A stretch of 64,000 bases of DNA from Vombatus ursinus (lineage: Eukaryota > Chordata > Mammalia > Diprotodontia > Vombatidae), in assembly GCF_900497805.2 (NCBI RefSeq), contig NW_020954702.1, forward strand, positions 970,708 to 1,034,707. The letters are read 5' to 3'. Under the pieces are notes generated by a model, which saw nothing but the letters and a program-made list of their open reading frames with translations, made no database searches and had not been told where the DNA came from. Position 1 is the stretch's first letter; each line of letters starts with the position of its first letter. This document shows, in pieces, positions 34,591 through 46,144 of this stretch. The translations under genes were made by a program, and so were the position numbers.

Positions 34591-34632
34591 TATAGATAGA
34601 TAGATAGATAGATAGATAGATGGATAGATAGA
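34591..34632. repeat. (GATA)n microsatellite
   Basis: About ten GATA units with one GGAT variant, in the linker of the HAL1-type element. Confidence 0.96.
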
Positions 34633-35789
34633 AAGAGGGCACATGGTGAGTTGAAGATGAAGGGGTGATATCTGGAGAAGGGGTGAGAGAGAATTATACT
34701 AGGAGAAGGAGGAAAGGAGAGGTAGAACGGGATAAATTATCTCACAAAAAAAAAACCAGAAAAGAAAAAGGGGAACCCAGGGAAGGTGAGAGGGAATAAG
34801 CGAATCTTATTCTCATAGGATTTGACTTAAGGAGGGAATAACATACACCCTCAATTGGGTATGGAAATCTGTCTTACCCTACAGGAAAATAGGAGGGGAA
34901 GGGGACAAGAGAGTAGGGGGATGATAGAGAGGAGGGCAGATTGGGAAAGGGGGTAATCAGGAGCAAATACTTCTGAGGTGGGACAGGGTCAAAAGAAAGA
35001 ATAGAATAAATGGGGAAGGCAGGATAGGATTAAGGGAAATAGAGTTAGTTTTTCACAGCATGTCTACTATGGAAGTGTTTTGCATAACTGCACATGTATA
35101 GCCTATATTGAGTTGCTTGCCTTTTCAATGAGGGTGGGTGGGGAGGTCGGAAGGGAGAAAATTTGGAACCCAAAGTTTTAAAAACACATGTTTAAAAAAA
35201 ATGTTTTCACATGCAGCTGGGAAATAAGAAATACAGGAAATGGGTTACAGAAATCTATCCTGCCCTACAGGAAAATGGGAAGGGGATAAGAGAAGGGGGG
35301 AAGAAATAGAAGGGAAGGCAGACTAGGGGAAGGGGTATTCAGAATGCATGCCATCTTGGGGTGGGGGGAGGGGTGAGATGGGGTGAAAATTTGGAACTCA
35401 AAATCTTGTGGAAGTAAATATTGAAAACTAAAAATAAATTAATTTATTAATTTAAAAAAAAGTACAAGTTGAACACAAGCCCAACAAGAATTCCTGGAAG
35501 AACTAAAGAAAAAAACTGAATGGTAGAAAAAAAATGGAAAAGAAATGAGAATGACATAAGAAAAATTATGAAAAGAAAATTAATGTCTTGGTTAAAGGGG
35601 CACAAAAAATACTGAATAACACCTTAAAAAATAAAATTGGCCAAATGGTAAAAGAGGCATGGCAATTCACTGAAGAAAGGAACTTAAAAAACAGAATTGG
35701 TTAAATGGAAAAAGAGATACAAGAGCTCACTGAATAAAACAATTCCTTAAAAATTAGAATTGGGCAAGTAAAGCTAATGACTTCCTGTG

Positions 35790-37535
35790 GCCTCACACCC
35801 TTATAGTCAACTCACACCCATGCCCTCTCTCTATGTATATTCTTTTTAACTGCCCTAACAATGATAAAGTTCTTAGGAGTTATAAGTGTCATCATCCTAT
35901 ATAGGAATGTAGATAGTTTTACCTTAGTGGATCCCTTATAATTTCTCTTTCCCATTTACCTTTTTATGCTTCACTTGAGTCTGGTATTTGAAGGTCAAAT
36001 GTTCTCTTCAGCTCTGGACTTTTCATCAGAAATACTTGAAAGTCTTCTATTTCACTAAATTTTTATTGTTTTCCCCTGAAGGATTTTACTCAGTTTTTCT
36101 GCGCAGGTGATTCTTGGTTGTAATCCTAGCTCCTTTGCCCTTTGGAATATTATATTCTAAGCCCTCCAGTGCTTTAATGTAGAAGCTGCTATATCTTGTT
36201 TTATCCTGACCATGGTTCCATGATATTTGAATTATTTCTTTCTGGATGCTTACAACATTTTCTGCCTGACCTAGGAGCTCTGGAATTTGACTATAATATT
36301 CCAGGGAGTTTTCATTTTGGGATCTCTTTCAGCATTCTTTCAATTTCTTTTTTACACTCTGGTTCTCGAATATCAGAGCAGTTTTCCTTGATAATTTCTT
36401 GAAAGATGGTATCTGGACTCTTTTTTGATCATGGTTTTCAGGTAGTCCAATAATTTTTTTTTTTTAGGCAATTGGGGTTAAGTGACTTGCCCAGGGTCAC
36501 ATAGCTAGTAAGTGTCAAGTGCTTGGTCTCAGGTTAGATTTGAACTCAGGTCCTCCTGACTTTAGGCCCAGTGCTTTATCAACTGTGACACCTAGCTGCC
36601 CCTAGTCCAATAATTCTTAAATCATCTCTTCTTGAGCTATTTTGGTAAATTTGACTAATTATTTCTCCTTGATCTATATTTTTGGAGTCCTTCAGTGAAT
36701 TAATTTTTTTTTGTCCTGAGACCAATTCATATTTTTCTTTGAAGTTTTGCATGTAGGTATTTTGACATTTTGTCTTTTCTGAATTTCTGTTTTGATCTTT
36801 CCAGTCATCAGAGCAACATTCAGTGATCATTTTCTTTTTTGTAGTTGCTTGTTCATTTTTTCCAGCATATTTCTTGACTTTTAACTTTATTTTAAAATTG
36901 GGCTCTATTCCCAGGGTGCAGGGAGTACTGTCCCAATATTCAGGTTTTTTTATGTTGCTGTTTTTAGAGATAGTTCTGGGGGTCTGTAAGTTTTTAGTTC
37001 TTCCAAGATGGCTAGATCTAAAGAGAGGTGTGGTCACTGCTCTCCTGGCCTATGTTCTGGTCTGTGAGTGATCACAAACACTCTTTTATACCCACTTATG
37101 CTAGTACTCTCCCTCACTCTGGGAATGAAACTCAGAACTACTTATGGACAATTCAACAGAGTCTTGCTCCCAGTGCCAGCAAATGATTCCCTGTAATCTC
37201 CTTCTGACCAGTTGTCTGACTTCCTTACTGTCTGTGGGCTGAGAGCTCCAGAAATAGCCACTACCACCAATACACATACCCTCAAGGCCTGCTGTTGGCT
37301 TGCTGAGGCACAGCCCATGCTAGACTGCTCTCCACTTTCACTCCAGTTAGATCTTTCCTGTTGACTTTCTAAGGTTTTTTTTTGTCCTGAAAAATTGTTT
37401 TCCCCTCTCCTTTTGTTGGTTTTGTCTTTTCAGAATTTATATTGAAGCATTATTTTAATGTCATTTAGAAGGGAATTTGGGAGAGGTTAGGTGGGTCCCT
37501 CCCTTTACTCCACCATCTTGTCTCTACAAAATACT
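35790..37535 (-). mobile_element. L1/HAL1 5' part in inverted orientation
   Basis: Minus-strand linker start, ORF1 (about 36870-35990) and 5'UTR, ending at 37535 (sense start GAGACAAGATGGTGGAGTAA). No 3' end is present: the left limit at about 35790 falls in the linker and abuts the plus-strand L1 ORF1. Sense 36402-36196 carries the C-terminal ORF1 text. A SINE splits ORF1 at 36456-36602. It forms an inverted pair with ORF1 at 33368-34447. Confidence 0.76.
36456..36602 (-). mobile_element. tRNA-derived marsupial SINE
   Basis: 147-bp minus-strand SINE with an exact 13-bp TSD TAGTCCAATAATT (36443-36455 and 36603-36615) inside antisense ORF1. Head complement GACACCTAGCTGCCCC at 36587-36602. Confidence 0.95.
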
Positions 37536-37540
37536 CTTTA

Positions 37541-37845
37541 CTGAAACATAGATTTAAGTAATTGAAGAAATTTTAATCGCTCATGGGTAGGTTGAGCCAA
37601 TATAACAAAAATGATAATCTAGCTAAATTAATTTACTTATTCAGTGCCACATCAATCAAACTACCAAAGGATTATTTAAAACTAGAAAAAGTTGTAATAA
37701 AATTCATCTTGAGGAACAAAAAGTAAAGTATCTTCATAATGAAAATAACTGGGAAGGAAGGGAACATATCAGTTCCAGATCAGTACTAATATATTATTAA
37801 ACAATAGTCAATGAAATAGAGAGGCTGATCAATGGAACTGAAGGA
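37541..37845 (+). pseudogene. Old L1 ORF2 fragment (after the RT core)
   Basis: Plus strand ATACTCTTTACTGAAACATA then GGTTGAGCCAATATAACAAA, the same section as 2128-2310 of this window. It reads on through AAAATTCATCTTGAGGAACA and ends CTGATCAATGGAACTGAAGG, where L2 text takes over. Confidence 0.78.
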
Positions 37846-39802
37846 AAAGTCAGTCTTAACTAGCATTTATTAAGTATGTAATATGTGCCAGGCATGGTGC
37901 TAAGCAATGGGAATACAAAGGCAAAAATGGTCCCTCGTTTTAAAGATCTCAAAATCTAATGAAGGAGACAACATGTACGTGATATATATGAGATATTTGG
38001 GGGGTAATCTCAGAAGGAAGGAGTACTGGGAAAGGGTTTTTGCAGAAGGTGAGATTTAATTGAGACTTGAAGGAATCCAGGGAAGCTGGGAGGTAGAGAT
38101 GAGGCAGAAAAGGGCTAAGGGACAGTCAGTGAAAATGTTCAGACTTGGGAGGGGGAGTGTTTTGTGTGAGGAACAGCAAGGAGGCCAATGTCATTGGATC
38201 ACAGAGTACATGGAGGGGAATAAGGTATAATAAGAAAACTGGAAAGGTAGCAAGGGGCTGTGTTATGAAGGGCTTTAAAATCAAGAAGATTTTATTTTTT
38301 ATCTTGGTGGTAATAGATGACCACTGGAGTTTATTCAATGAGGTGACATAGTCAGACATGTATTTTAGGAAAGTCAATTTGATTAATGAGTGGATGATGG
38401 ACTGGAATGGGGAGAGGCTTAAAGCAGGTAGACCAGTCAGAAAAGCTATTGTGTAATTCAGGTGTGAAGTGATGAGGGCATGTAGCAAGGTAGTGACAGT
38501 GTCAGAGGAGAAAAGAGGGTAACATGAAAGATGTTACAAAAACAGAATTTATAGGATTTGACAACTGATGCTATATGGGAGGTGAGATAGAGTGAGGAGC
38601 TGAGGAAAACACTCAGGTTATGAGTCTAGGTGACATGGAGGATGGTGGCACCCTAGACAGCAATAGGGAAGTTAGGAAAAAGGGAGGGTTTGTGGGGAAA
38701 GATAATGAGTTCTGTTTTGGACATGCTGATTTTAAGATATCTATGTGACTTCTAGTTCAATATGTCTAAGAGGAAGTTGGAGATGTGAGACTGGAGGAGA
38801 CTGGAGGAAAGAGGTTAGGACTACACAAGTAGTTCTGAGAACCTTCTGCTTAAACTATGTAATCTGATGAGATCAAGAAAAATATTATAGATGAAGAAGA
38901 GAAAAGGGACCAGGAAGGAGTTTGGGGGAATACCCAGGTGACCTAGATCCAGTAAAGGAGACAGAGAAGGAATAATAAGACAGGTAGGAGAAGAACCAGG
39001 ATACAGCAATGTCACAATAACCTAGAGGGAAGAGCCTATCAAGGAGAAGGTGGTCAAAAATGTCAAAGCCTGAAGAGATGAAGAAAGAAAAAAGGACATT
39101 AAACTTCAATTAATATATTAGCAATACATCAATTAATTGCAATTAATGTATCATTGGAAACTTTGGAGAGAGCATTTTCTATTAAATGATGAGATCAGAA
39201 GAGCATGAGAAAAGGAAGTAGAGACATACCTATTGTAGATGACCTTTCCAAGTTTGGCCACAGAAGGGAGAGATAAAGGAATATAAAACTTGTGGAGACA
39301 GATGGATCAAGTGAAGTTTGGTATTTGGTTTTTTTTTTTTGTTGTTTGTTTTGTTTTTTTTTGAGAATGAGAGAAACATGGGCATGTTTGGAGGCAGTAG
39401 GGAAACCAGTAGAATAGAAGTGATTGAAGATGAGTGATAAGAGAGGATGTGGATGATCAATGGGGCATTCGACTTGAAAAGAAGAGATGGAATGGGATTA
39501 CTTGTGGATATAGAGGTGTTTGCCTCACAAAGGAGAAGACCTCTCATCATATGAAACAGGTGAAGGATGAGATCATTACAGAAGACATCTGAGTGGTATA
39601 TAATGAGGTTTACCAGGGTAAAATATTCAATATAATAAAGTGTCAAGGGACTCAAGAGAAAAGGACAGAGTAGAACTGAACTGGTCACCAAGAGGTCAAT
39701 ATGGGAAAGGATGTGCGGGGTGTGATCTGGGACAGAACTGAAGAGTGAAGCGATTGAAGGTCATGGTGAGGACAAAGAACAGTGTCTCAAGACAGAGAAA
39801 GA

Positions 39803-39951
39803 GGGGCAGCTAGGTGGCACAGTGGATAGAGCACCAGCCCTGGTGTCAGGAAGACCTGAGTTCAAATCTGGCCTCAGACCTGTAACAGTCACTAGCTGTG
39901 TGATTCTGGGCAAGTCACTTAACCCCAATTATTTCACCAAAAAAAAAAAAA
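39803..39951 (+). mobile_element. Young tRNA-derived marsupial SINE
   Basis: The cleanest SINE here: GGGCAGCTAGGTGGCACAGT, GTCAGGAAGACCTGAGTTCA, CACTTAACCCCAATTATTTC and a pure A run of about 15. The TSD is AAGACAGAGAAAGA (39789-39802) against AAGACAGAGGAAGA (39952-39965). The head carries internal A- and B-box-like positions of a tRNA promoter. Confidence 0.95.
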
Positions 39952-40135
39952 AAGACAGAGGAAGATGTGGAATTTGATCAGATAAAATAATTTCAGAATT
40001 TGTTAATGTGGAATACTTTTGAGTGATGGTATTATCATCTCTCTGTGTAGCTGTGGTATGGTGAAAGTAGGTCATCGGAAATTAGTAAATTGAGGAATTG
40101 GGATATGAGGATGTTTGAGGGAATTTTGCATATAA

Positions 40136-40200
40136 ATATGTATATATATATATATATGTATGTATGCATACATACATATATACATATATACATACACATT
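40136..40200. repeat. AT-rich microsatellite (TA)n(CATA)n
   Basis: TATATATA run then TGTATG/CATACA units, inside the outer part of the L2 block. Confidence 0.93.
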
Positions 40201-40261
40201 CCCTTACACATACACATTCCCTTAGTATGAAGGCTGGATTCAAGGAGAGAAAGAAGTAGCC

Positions 40262-40570
40262 TGATGTTTGATAAAGTAAAAGACCCCACCTACTAGGATA
40301 AAGATTTACCTTTTAACAAAACTTAATAAAATTAGAAATTACTCTTGCAGAAATTAAGTTTAGGCTATCACCTCATATCACATAACAAAATAAGTTCCAA
40401 ATGGATCCATGACTTAGATAAAAACTTACATCATAAACAAATTATGAAACCAAGGAAGAAATTGCCTTTCAGAATTAAGGATAGGGAAAGAGTTCATTGC
40501 CAAACAATGGATAGAGAGGATCACAGAAGATAAAATAGACAATTTTGATTGTATAAAATTAAAATTTTGT
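40262..40570 (+). pseudogene. Old L1 ORF2 C-terminal fragment
   Basis: L1 text resumes after the L2 block: TGATGTTTGATAAAGTAAAA, AAATGGATCCATGACTTAGA and GATAAAATAGACAATTTTGA, the segment that follows 37845 in L1 order with only about 40 bp missing. It ends at about 40570; no L1 3' end follows. The frame 40345-40533 keeps KWIHDLDKNL. Confidence 0.76.
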
Positions 40571-41084
40571 AAACAATCAAGGCTGTTACCAGGGCCAGGC
40601 TGAATGCTAGAGTAGGTGGACCCTTACAGTCCAACAAGTTTTTTTCCCATGAGGACCTGAGCCAGAGGTGTCTCTAGCACTGGGCCACATGGTTGTGGCG
40701 GTGGTGGTGGTGATGGGAATACTCCCATCATCTGGCATGCCTGGCTGATTGCTATCTTCTCAAATCATTTCCTGTACCACATGTGTGGGGGTGTTGTCCA
40801 CAATGGTGCCCTGTGCCAGAAACATCTCTACCATATAGTTGTCTTTTCCAGAAAAGATCTCTACCATTTCTTGCTCCCCAAGGCCATCTCAAGGACATGC
40901 TGGGTGCATTTTCCTCATGACTGGGCTCTCATTCCTCTGCTTCCGCTTCTGCCTGATGTGAAGTGGGACTCTATGGGCCTCATAGGATACAATATCATCA
41001 TCTGCCAGAAGGCTGAATCTCAAGGAGATTTGAAAAGTACAGACTTCTCTCCAACAACTGATATTGTGCCTAGATGCACTGCAT
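40571..41084. other. Unassigned interval
   Basis: Moderate GC. It has a run of GGTGGT units at 40695-40715. The frame 40781-41089 (102 codons) has no domain I recognise, and its Cys/His content shows no spacing of a known finger. Possibly the start of the L2 fragment that follows. Confidence 0.3.
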
Positions 41085-41865
41085 ATTAATACTCTCTTCC
41101 TGTTACACTCATTCATCCCCAGTTATTCTGAGCTCCTGGTTATTGTATAGTAACCTTTTCCACAACCCCTACTCATCCTTATCTACCTCAGTCCTCCTTC
41201 TTGCGCCCCACCCCTTCCCCAGTCTCCTAATAGATTTGACTGTTCTTTCCTCCGTGCTCTTTGGATATCCTGCTCCATAATGAACAAACTTCCTTTCATC
41301 TTTAATTTGTTTCTTTCTCACTCTTTCAATTGTTTGGCTTTTACTGAGACATGACCTCGTCCAAATGATAGGAACTTCTCTAGCCACCCTTTCCAGTCTT
41401 GGTTACATTTTGTCTCATAGTCTCAGACTCACTGGTTGTAGTGGGAAAATCAGGATATCTCTCACTCCCCATTGCCACTTCAGAATCCTCTTTCAATCAC
41501 TTTCACTAAGCAATCATTCCTTCTTTGCAGTTCCTGCTAGTCAATTTAATCCATATTCTGATGGCTGTTATGTATAGACATTCCCTGTCCTTCCTTAATG
41601 AGTTCAATAGTTTTTCTCTCCTTCCTTCTGACCTCATGATCTTCCCACATGGGCTCTCTCCCTCACACACACCAGGTGGCATCATGATCATCGTCTGACC
41701 TCATACTCAGGGCTTCCCAGTTCTTTAATCTCCTTTATTCCCATGAGCACCTGTGCTCTGCCTCAGTCACACAGAGAGACTCACATTTTTGATTTTGCAA
41801 TCACTATTAATTCTATTAACTTCCTTGTTCAAGATCTGATTATTCTCTAACCAGAAAGTATGTAG
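41085..41865 (+). mobile_element. L2-clade LINE fragment, endonuclease region
   Basis: Pyrimidine-rich plus strand with decayed L2 ORF2 text, clearest at 41760-41860 (CTCAGTCACACAGAGAGACT, TTTGATTTTGCAATCACTAT), which matches 13680-13730, the endonuclease end of the other plus-strand L2. Frames are broken throughout. Confidence 0.5.
41641..41685. repeat. 45-bp direct repeat, copy A
   Basis: Contains CATGGGCTCTCTCCCTCACA and ACACCAGGTGGCATCAT. It matches copy B (42352-42396) at 42 of 45 bases while the flanks do not match. Confidence 0.85.
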
Positions 41866-44139
41866 TGATCAGCTATAATTTCTTACAGTTGTTTTTTCAT
41901 AAATAATAGGTATAGAAGTGTCAAGATATGTGAAATATGATTGTGCTTCTTTAAAAAATAATAGCAACAAAATTTTTGCACTAGGTGAAACTTTATAATA
42001 TATTTTCCTGTCAGACCAATAAACCAAGCATTACAGTAATTTGATCTGCAGAAGATAAAGGCATGAATGAGAAATCAATGCAACAATGTCTGCATATTTA
42101 TTTCAATTTATAATTGTTATAACCAGGGCCATTGCACTGGCATTCTCCGAGTTGCTCTTCCTGGTACTGGTTAACTACAAAGGAGCTTGGGGATGGTGAC
42201 CTACCTCTGAAACACTTTACATTTTGCTGTGAGGTAAAATACTCTGTATGGTCTGTTGGTATTCTCCAACCCTGTGCCAGTGGTGGTGGTGATAGTGGCA
42301 GTGAGGGTAGAGGACAGGGCAGGATGTTGCATCAGTTAAACAAAGAGACATCTTCCAACATGGGCTCTCTCCCTCACATACACCAGGTGGCATTATTTAA
42401 TTCTAACTCTTCCGGTGAACAGTAGGGAAAGGCTGGCCCTTTTCAGTGCAGCGTCGTAGTCAGCAAAGCTAGTGCAAGGAGACTTAACTGGGTTAGTTTT
42501 TGCCTGGGCCCCTGGATGCCTCTTCCTTCTTTGTATATTTGCTATTTCTGGCTCTCAAGTGAATCAGTATCTAACCTGAGAAGGATATGACCAGGCTTGG
42601 AGGCTTTCTAGAAGTGTCACTCATGGGCCCCCATCTTCTGTGCTCCTCCAAATTAATCAGCCAGAAAGTATCAATTAGCTTTCAGAAAAGGATATTTACT
42701 GAGGAGTAGCAAGAATAGTAGTTATAAGTCAAGGTGAAAAGGGCCTAGTCCCATCTACTTAGAGATAAATTATAATAGTTCATGACATCTACTCCAAGAA
42801 GCTATCCACTGACAAGAGGTTGGTCCAAGTCTGGAAATTTTATCACCAGGCATGTACCAGGAGTATTTTGGGCAGTACAGAGCTGAGGTAGAATTTAAAA
42901 CTTCTAATTAGAATCTTGCAAATTGCTTTATGTTCTGATGAGGTTTAGATATCAGCAAGTATTCCTCCCAATCAGCTTGTGAGTTATAAATGGACACAAA
43001 TATCGATTTATAAAAATAATTGTAAGTTGTTATTGAATTGTTTTAAGTTGTTCTGTCAATGTACAATGTGAGTCTTTTATGTTTATCATTTCTTTTATAG
43101 GAGAAGATAAATTACCAATCTCATATCCAATGAATGCCTTTTACTTCCTCCTTGAACTTTTCAGGAAACCCTAGATATGAGCCATAATTTAAGTAATAAA
43201 GGAAACCTAACTCCTCTCTTTAGGGGCAGTCTCCTCAGATTTGAACCTGGTCTAGACACATGCCTCGGCATAGAATATAGAGGGGCACAGTGCCACTGCC
43301 CGTGTTAGCCCAGACGTGGTTCCTCAATTTTGAAAAGGAATGACTTAATTTTTGAGTAAGACATTGAAAAGAAAACATATAATAAAAAACACAGGGGTTT
43401 TAACTGATACTTTTGCGCTGAATTGTTAAAACAGAAAAGTCATACTGGTGTTGAAGCATTGGCCGCACCCGTAAAAATGTATTGTCTGGTTTGGATTTAA
43501 ATAAAGAAAAATTCCTTCTCCCAAACCCCCCCATGTCAATATAGGGTAAGAAGATCACTTGAAATGGCTGGTTTTGTTGGTGAATATGTGTAGGAATGAA
43601 AACAAATATTGAACCAAATCAATATTCCTGTCCCTAAAGCAGCCTACCCGAACTAAAGCCATCACATGTAGTTTACTGTAATGAAAGAACACAAATTATT
43701 ATTGGTATCAAATTTCAGGTCCAGTAGATGTAAGATGAATATGATTCAAGCCAATTTAGGATTGTGCCAAATGGGAGGAGAAAGTGCTTTGAGCAATCAA
43801 AAAGAACACTGAAATAAAAGTATAAATGAAAATTTGTGGTTTTCAGGGAAGTTGTTACTCATTTATATTTTATTGAAGACTTTAAATATCAAGCAAAAAA
43901 AAGAAAACTGCAGAGGAAGGAATTGTATATATTTGTATTTTATATATTTATATTTATTTATGTTTTAATATTTATATATCAAACAGAATGTTTTGAACAC
44001 CTCTTTATTATTGTGATCCTATTTTTTTCATACATGGTTAAGCTCATATTTGCAACACATTCAGAGCTCCACTGTCCTTTATAACATTTTATTCCATCTC
44101 CCCCCCCTTGCATTTTCTGGTGGGTGCAGAGTAATCTTG
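41866..44139. other. Long interval with no recognised gene or repeat family
   Basis: Mostly AT-rich. 42130-42560 is more GC-rich with GGTGG units. 42600-42960 (GAAAAGGATATTTACTGAGG region) reads like an old dispersed repeat whose family I cannot name. The frame 42132-42425 shows no known domain. Confidence 0.4.
42352..42396. repeat. 45-bp direct repeat, copy B
   Basis: Contains CATGGGCTCTCTCCCTCACA and TACACCAGGTGGCATTAT. It lies 711 bp right of copy A. The surrounding sequence is unassigned, with GGTGGT-rich text at 42280-42290. Confidence 0.85.
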
Positions 44140-45150
44140 TGTTATTTGATTTTCATGTCCTTTGTATTTGAAAATCTCCTGGTTGCTTACGGAAATTTTT
44201 TAAAAATTCAATTTCTAAAGTTAACCACTATGTATTTTGGATTTTGCAGCCTTGTTTTTTTTTTTTCTGGAGGCAATCAATGCATTCTTTCAATTAATAT
44301 TTCATTTTCTGTGTTTAGAAGTTATGGGTGCTTTTCTTGCAGTATTTCTTATATTATGGTGTTGAGGTTTTTTGACTTGTTTCTTCTGGGAGACTTATAA
44401 TCCTTAAATTATTTTTTTTCCTGTCTTCAAGATCGATATGTTTTGCTTTAATTGAGAACATGTTTTTTAATGTTATTGCTTTTTGCTTTTCTTCTTCTAG
44501 ATTGTCCTTCACTTTTGTGTATTTGAATTCCCAATTAGTTGTCCTCTCATTTGTTTCTTTGGTGAGGTATCATTGCAGATTCAAGTTTTTCCTCTTCTAG
44601 TAATTATCACTGCTGTGTAAAAATCTGCCTAAAAATCTACTTTCATAATTCTCATTTCTTTTTTAACCCATTCAGCAATGCTCCACATTCTCCTCAAATT
44701 CCATAGGGTCGCCTGTCTCATCAAGTGTTGAGTCATTTTCCTTTGATTTGTAGTATTCATTCAGAGATACCTGAACTCATTTATTAGACCTGGAAGATTC
44801 TACTGTCAGTGTTTTCTCTGTTAATTTATTTACCTATGATCAAGATCTTTTAATTTCCTTCATCCTGAGATTTTTGGTAGTTTTAGTCTTTTTTCCCCTT
44901 ATTTTCCCCTTGCTTCTGACTTCTTCCTCTCTGATGCAGGTTTCCCTGGACACTGGATATCAAAATGTCTCAGTCTCCTCTTACAGTGGGCAATTCATTG
45001 TTCAACAGTCTAGGTTTCTGCCCCAAATGACTTTTGTAAGGAAATAATTGGCCACAGCTGGGGGCTGGACTTTTTTCTCTACACCCAAACCTTACCCCTT
45101 CACAGTATACTGTCCCATGCACCCTGTTCCTCAGTTCTCTGGCCCAAAAA
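44140..45150 (-). mobile_element. Old L1 5' part (ORF1 and 5'UTR)
   Basis: Antisense old L1 ORF1. Sense text near 44430-44270 reads like the RRM exit and C-terminal start, with a NTENEILIERMH stretch homologous to MPIERIH at 28870. A coiled-coil-like region lies at 44640-44450. 44930-45150 is GC-richer, possibly 5'UTR. Highly decayed. Confidence 0.5.
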
Positions 45151-46144
45151 TACAAACTACTACCATGCTGGCACTACTGTAGTTTGGTATTTGGATTTCT
45201 GATGATCTTGCAGGATTGGTCAAGGTATGGGTTAGAGATTTATTTCAAGGCCAGACATGTGTCTTCTCCTTTCTTTCTGTTCCTTTGCTCTCCCGTGAAG
45301 ATCTTTTATAGCACAGAATGTTACCATGATGCTAACATGGAGGCCCCAACAAACTTCTGCAACCTGGAATTTAGATCTAAATCTAAGATAGTAGAAAGTG
45401 GGAAGGGAGACTGGGCTTTGGGGTTGGTTCACATGAGGTGAATTAGAGAAGGTGATTATTATCCCATTGCCAAGTATCATTTCATGATTCTTTTCAACAA
45501 CTGTATGAGGGTAGCTTGCTAAAATGAAAAGTTTGCTACACAAAACATAAGAGATGAGGCATAATTATTGGATGAAATGTGCTGTGAACAAATATGCCTA
45601 AAATGAATTGTTGTGGTTTCATGGATGTCTGAGGAGGTGGTGAACAGAATTGAGAAATCTGAGAAAGTCAGACAGAGTGTCTCACATTGGAGAAAGAGTC
45701 CAAGATCCATAGGCCAAGAGAAAGACATTTAAGAAGAGGATGCCATGTAAAATGACAATAGAAATAATAAATAGAAATAAAATAAATAAAATAAAATATA
45801 GAAATAAATAGTAATAGAAACAACTGTAGAAAAATTTTAAGACTGAATATGGGGCAATAGTATCATAGACAGGGATGTAAGGGATAAATGGCTCATCGTA
45901 TTGATCAGACAAAAATTTAGGATTGTATATTGAACTAATACTCGACCTAATCAACTGTTCGGAGAATTAAATTGATTTTATTCAGGCATATTGATGTGCA
46001 TATCCTTTTAAAAACCCAATTACTAATTAGTCAATCTGATTTGATCATGGATGAAATAAGCAGATCATGATCCAGTTGATCTAGTTTTGGCTATCTTAAT
46101 TACAAAACTGGATCAATAGCTTGTGAAACCAGCTGACTAAATAA
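45151..46144. other. Unassigned interval with an AAATA-rich patch
   Basis: No repeat family named. 45755-45815 is a degenerate (AAATA)n tract. The two opposing frames at 45184-45441 and 45232-45543 have no recognisable domain. Confidence 0.4.

Larger units (their letters stand above)
32611..35457 (+). mobile_element. Full-length HAL1-type LINE nested in L1 ORF1
   Basis: Starts GAGGAGCCAAGGCAAGATGG, with a 5'UTR to 33367, ORF1 33368 to about 34447, a purine-rich linker, and a 3' end at 35100-35457 with an AATAAATT-rich tail. The TSD is AAAAGTGCAAGTTG (32597-32610) against AAAAGTACAAGTTG (35458-35471), one mismatch. It is 2.85 kb rather than 2.5 kb, partly because part of the linker is present twice (34857-34970 and 35240-35350). 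No ORF2 sequence at all. Confidence 0.85.
31816..35784 (+). mobile_element. Younger L1 5' part (5'UTR and ORF1 start), split by HAL1
   Basis: 31816 starts GAGGTAGCAGAACTAAGATG, an L1-type 5' end. The 5'UTR runs to about 32520, and ORF1 may start at ATG 32524 (MVTEDQNTDSEENDVK). The HAL1-type element 32611-35457 interrupts it, and ORF1 coiled-coil text resumes at 35472-35784 before an abrupt end against a minus-strand element. Stops are frequent after the insertion. The frames at 31924-32133 and 31944-32189 are 5'UTR noise. Confidence 0.72.
37855..40255 (-). mobile_element. Long L2 LINE, 3' end through reverse transcriptase
   Basis: Begins with the antisense L2 3' terminus (GCATTTATTAAGTATGTAAT, GTGCCAGGCATGGTGCTAAG). 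Minus-strand coding text follows: SHLNYTIAFLTGLPALSLSP (38126-38488; L2 SRLDYCNSLLTGLPA type), then FDIFDHLLLDRLFPLGYCDI and FSYLSYYSFSVSFTGS (38885-39109), where L2 has FDTVDHSLLLETL...SYLTG. Upstream ORF2 text lies at 39230-39691. It contains a young SINE at 39803-39951, and 40000-40255 is weaker. At about 2.4 kb this is the longest L2 here. It sits between two halves of the old L1 ORF2. Confidence 0.83.

Noticed and set aside
40781-41089. 102-codon frame, candidate host exon
   Set aside because: Next to L2 coding text, no known domain, and no conserved splice sites seen.
42132-42425. 97-codon frame in a GC-richer patch
   Set aside because: No domain recognised, Gly/Ser run from GGTGGT units, no splice or promoter context.
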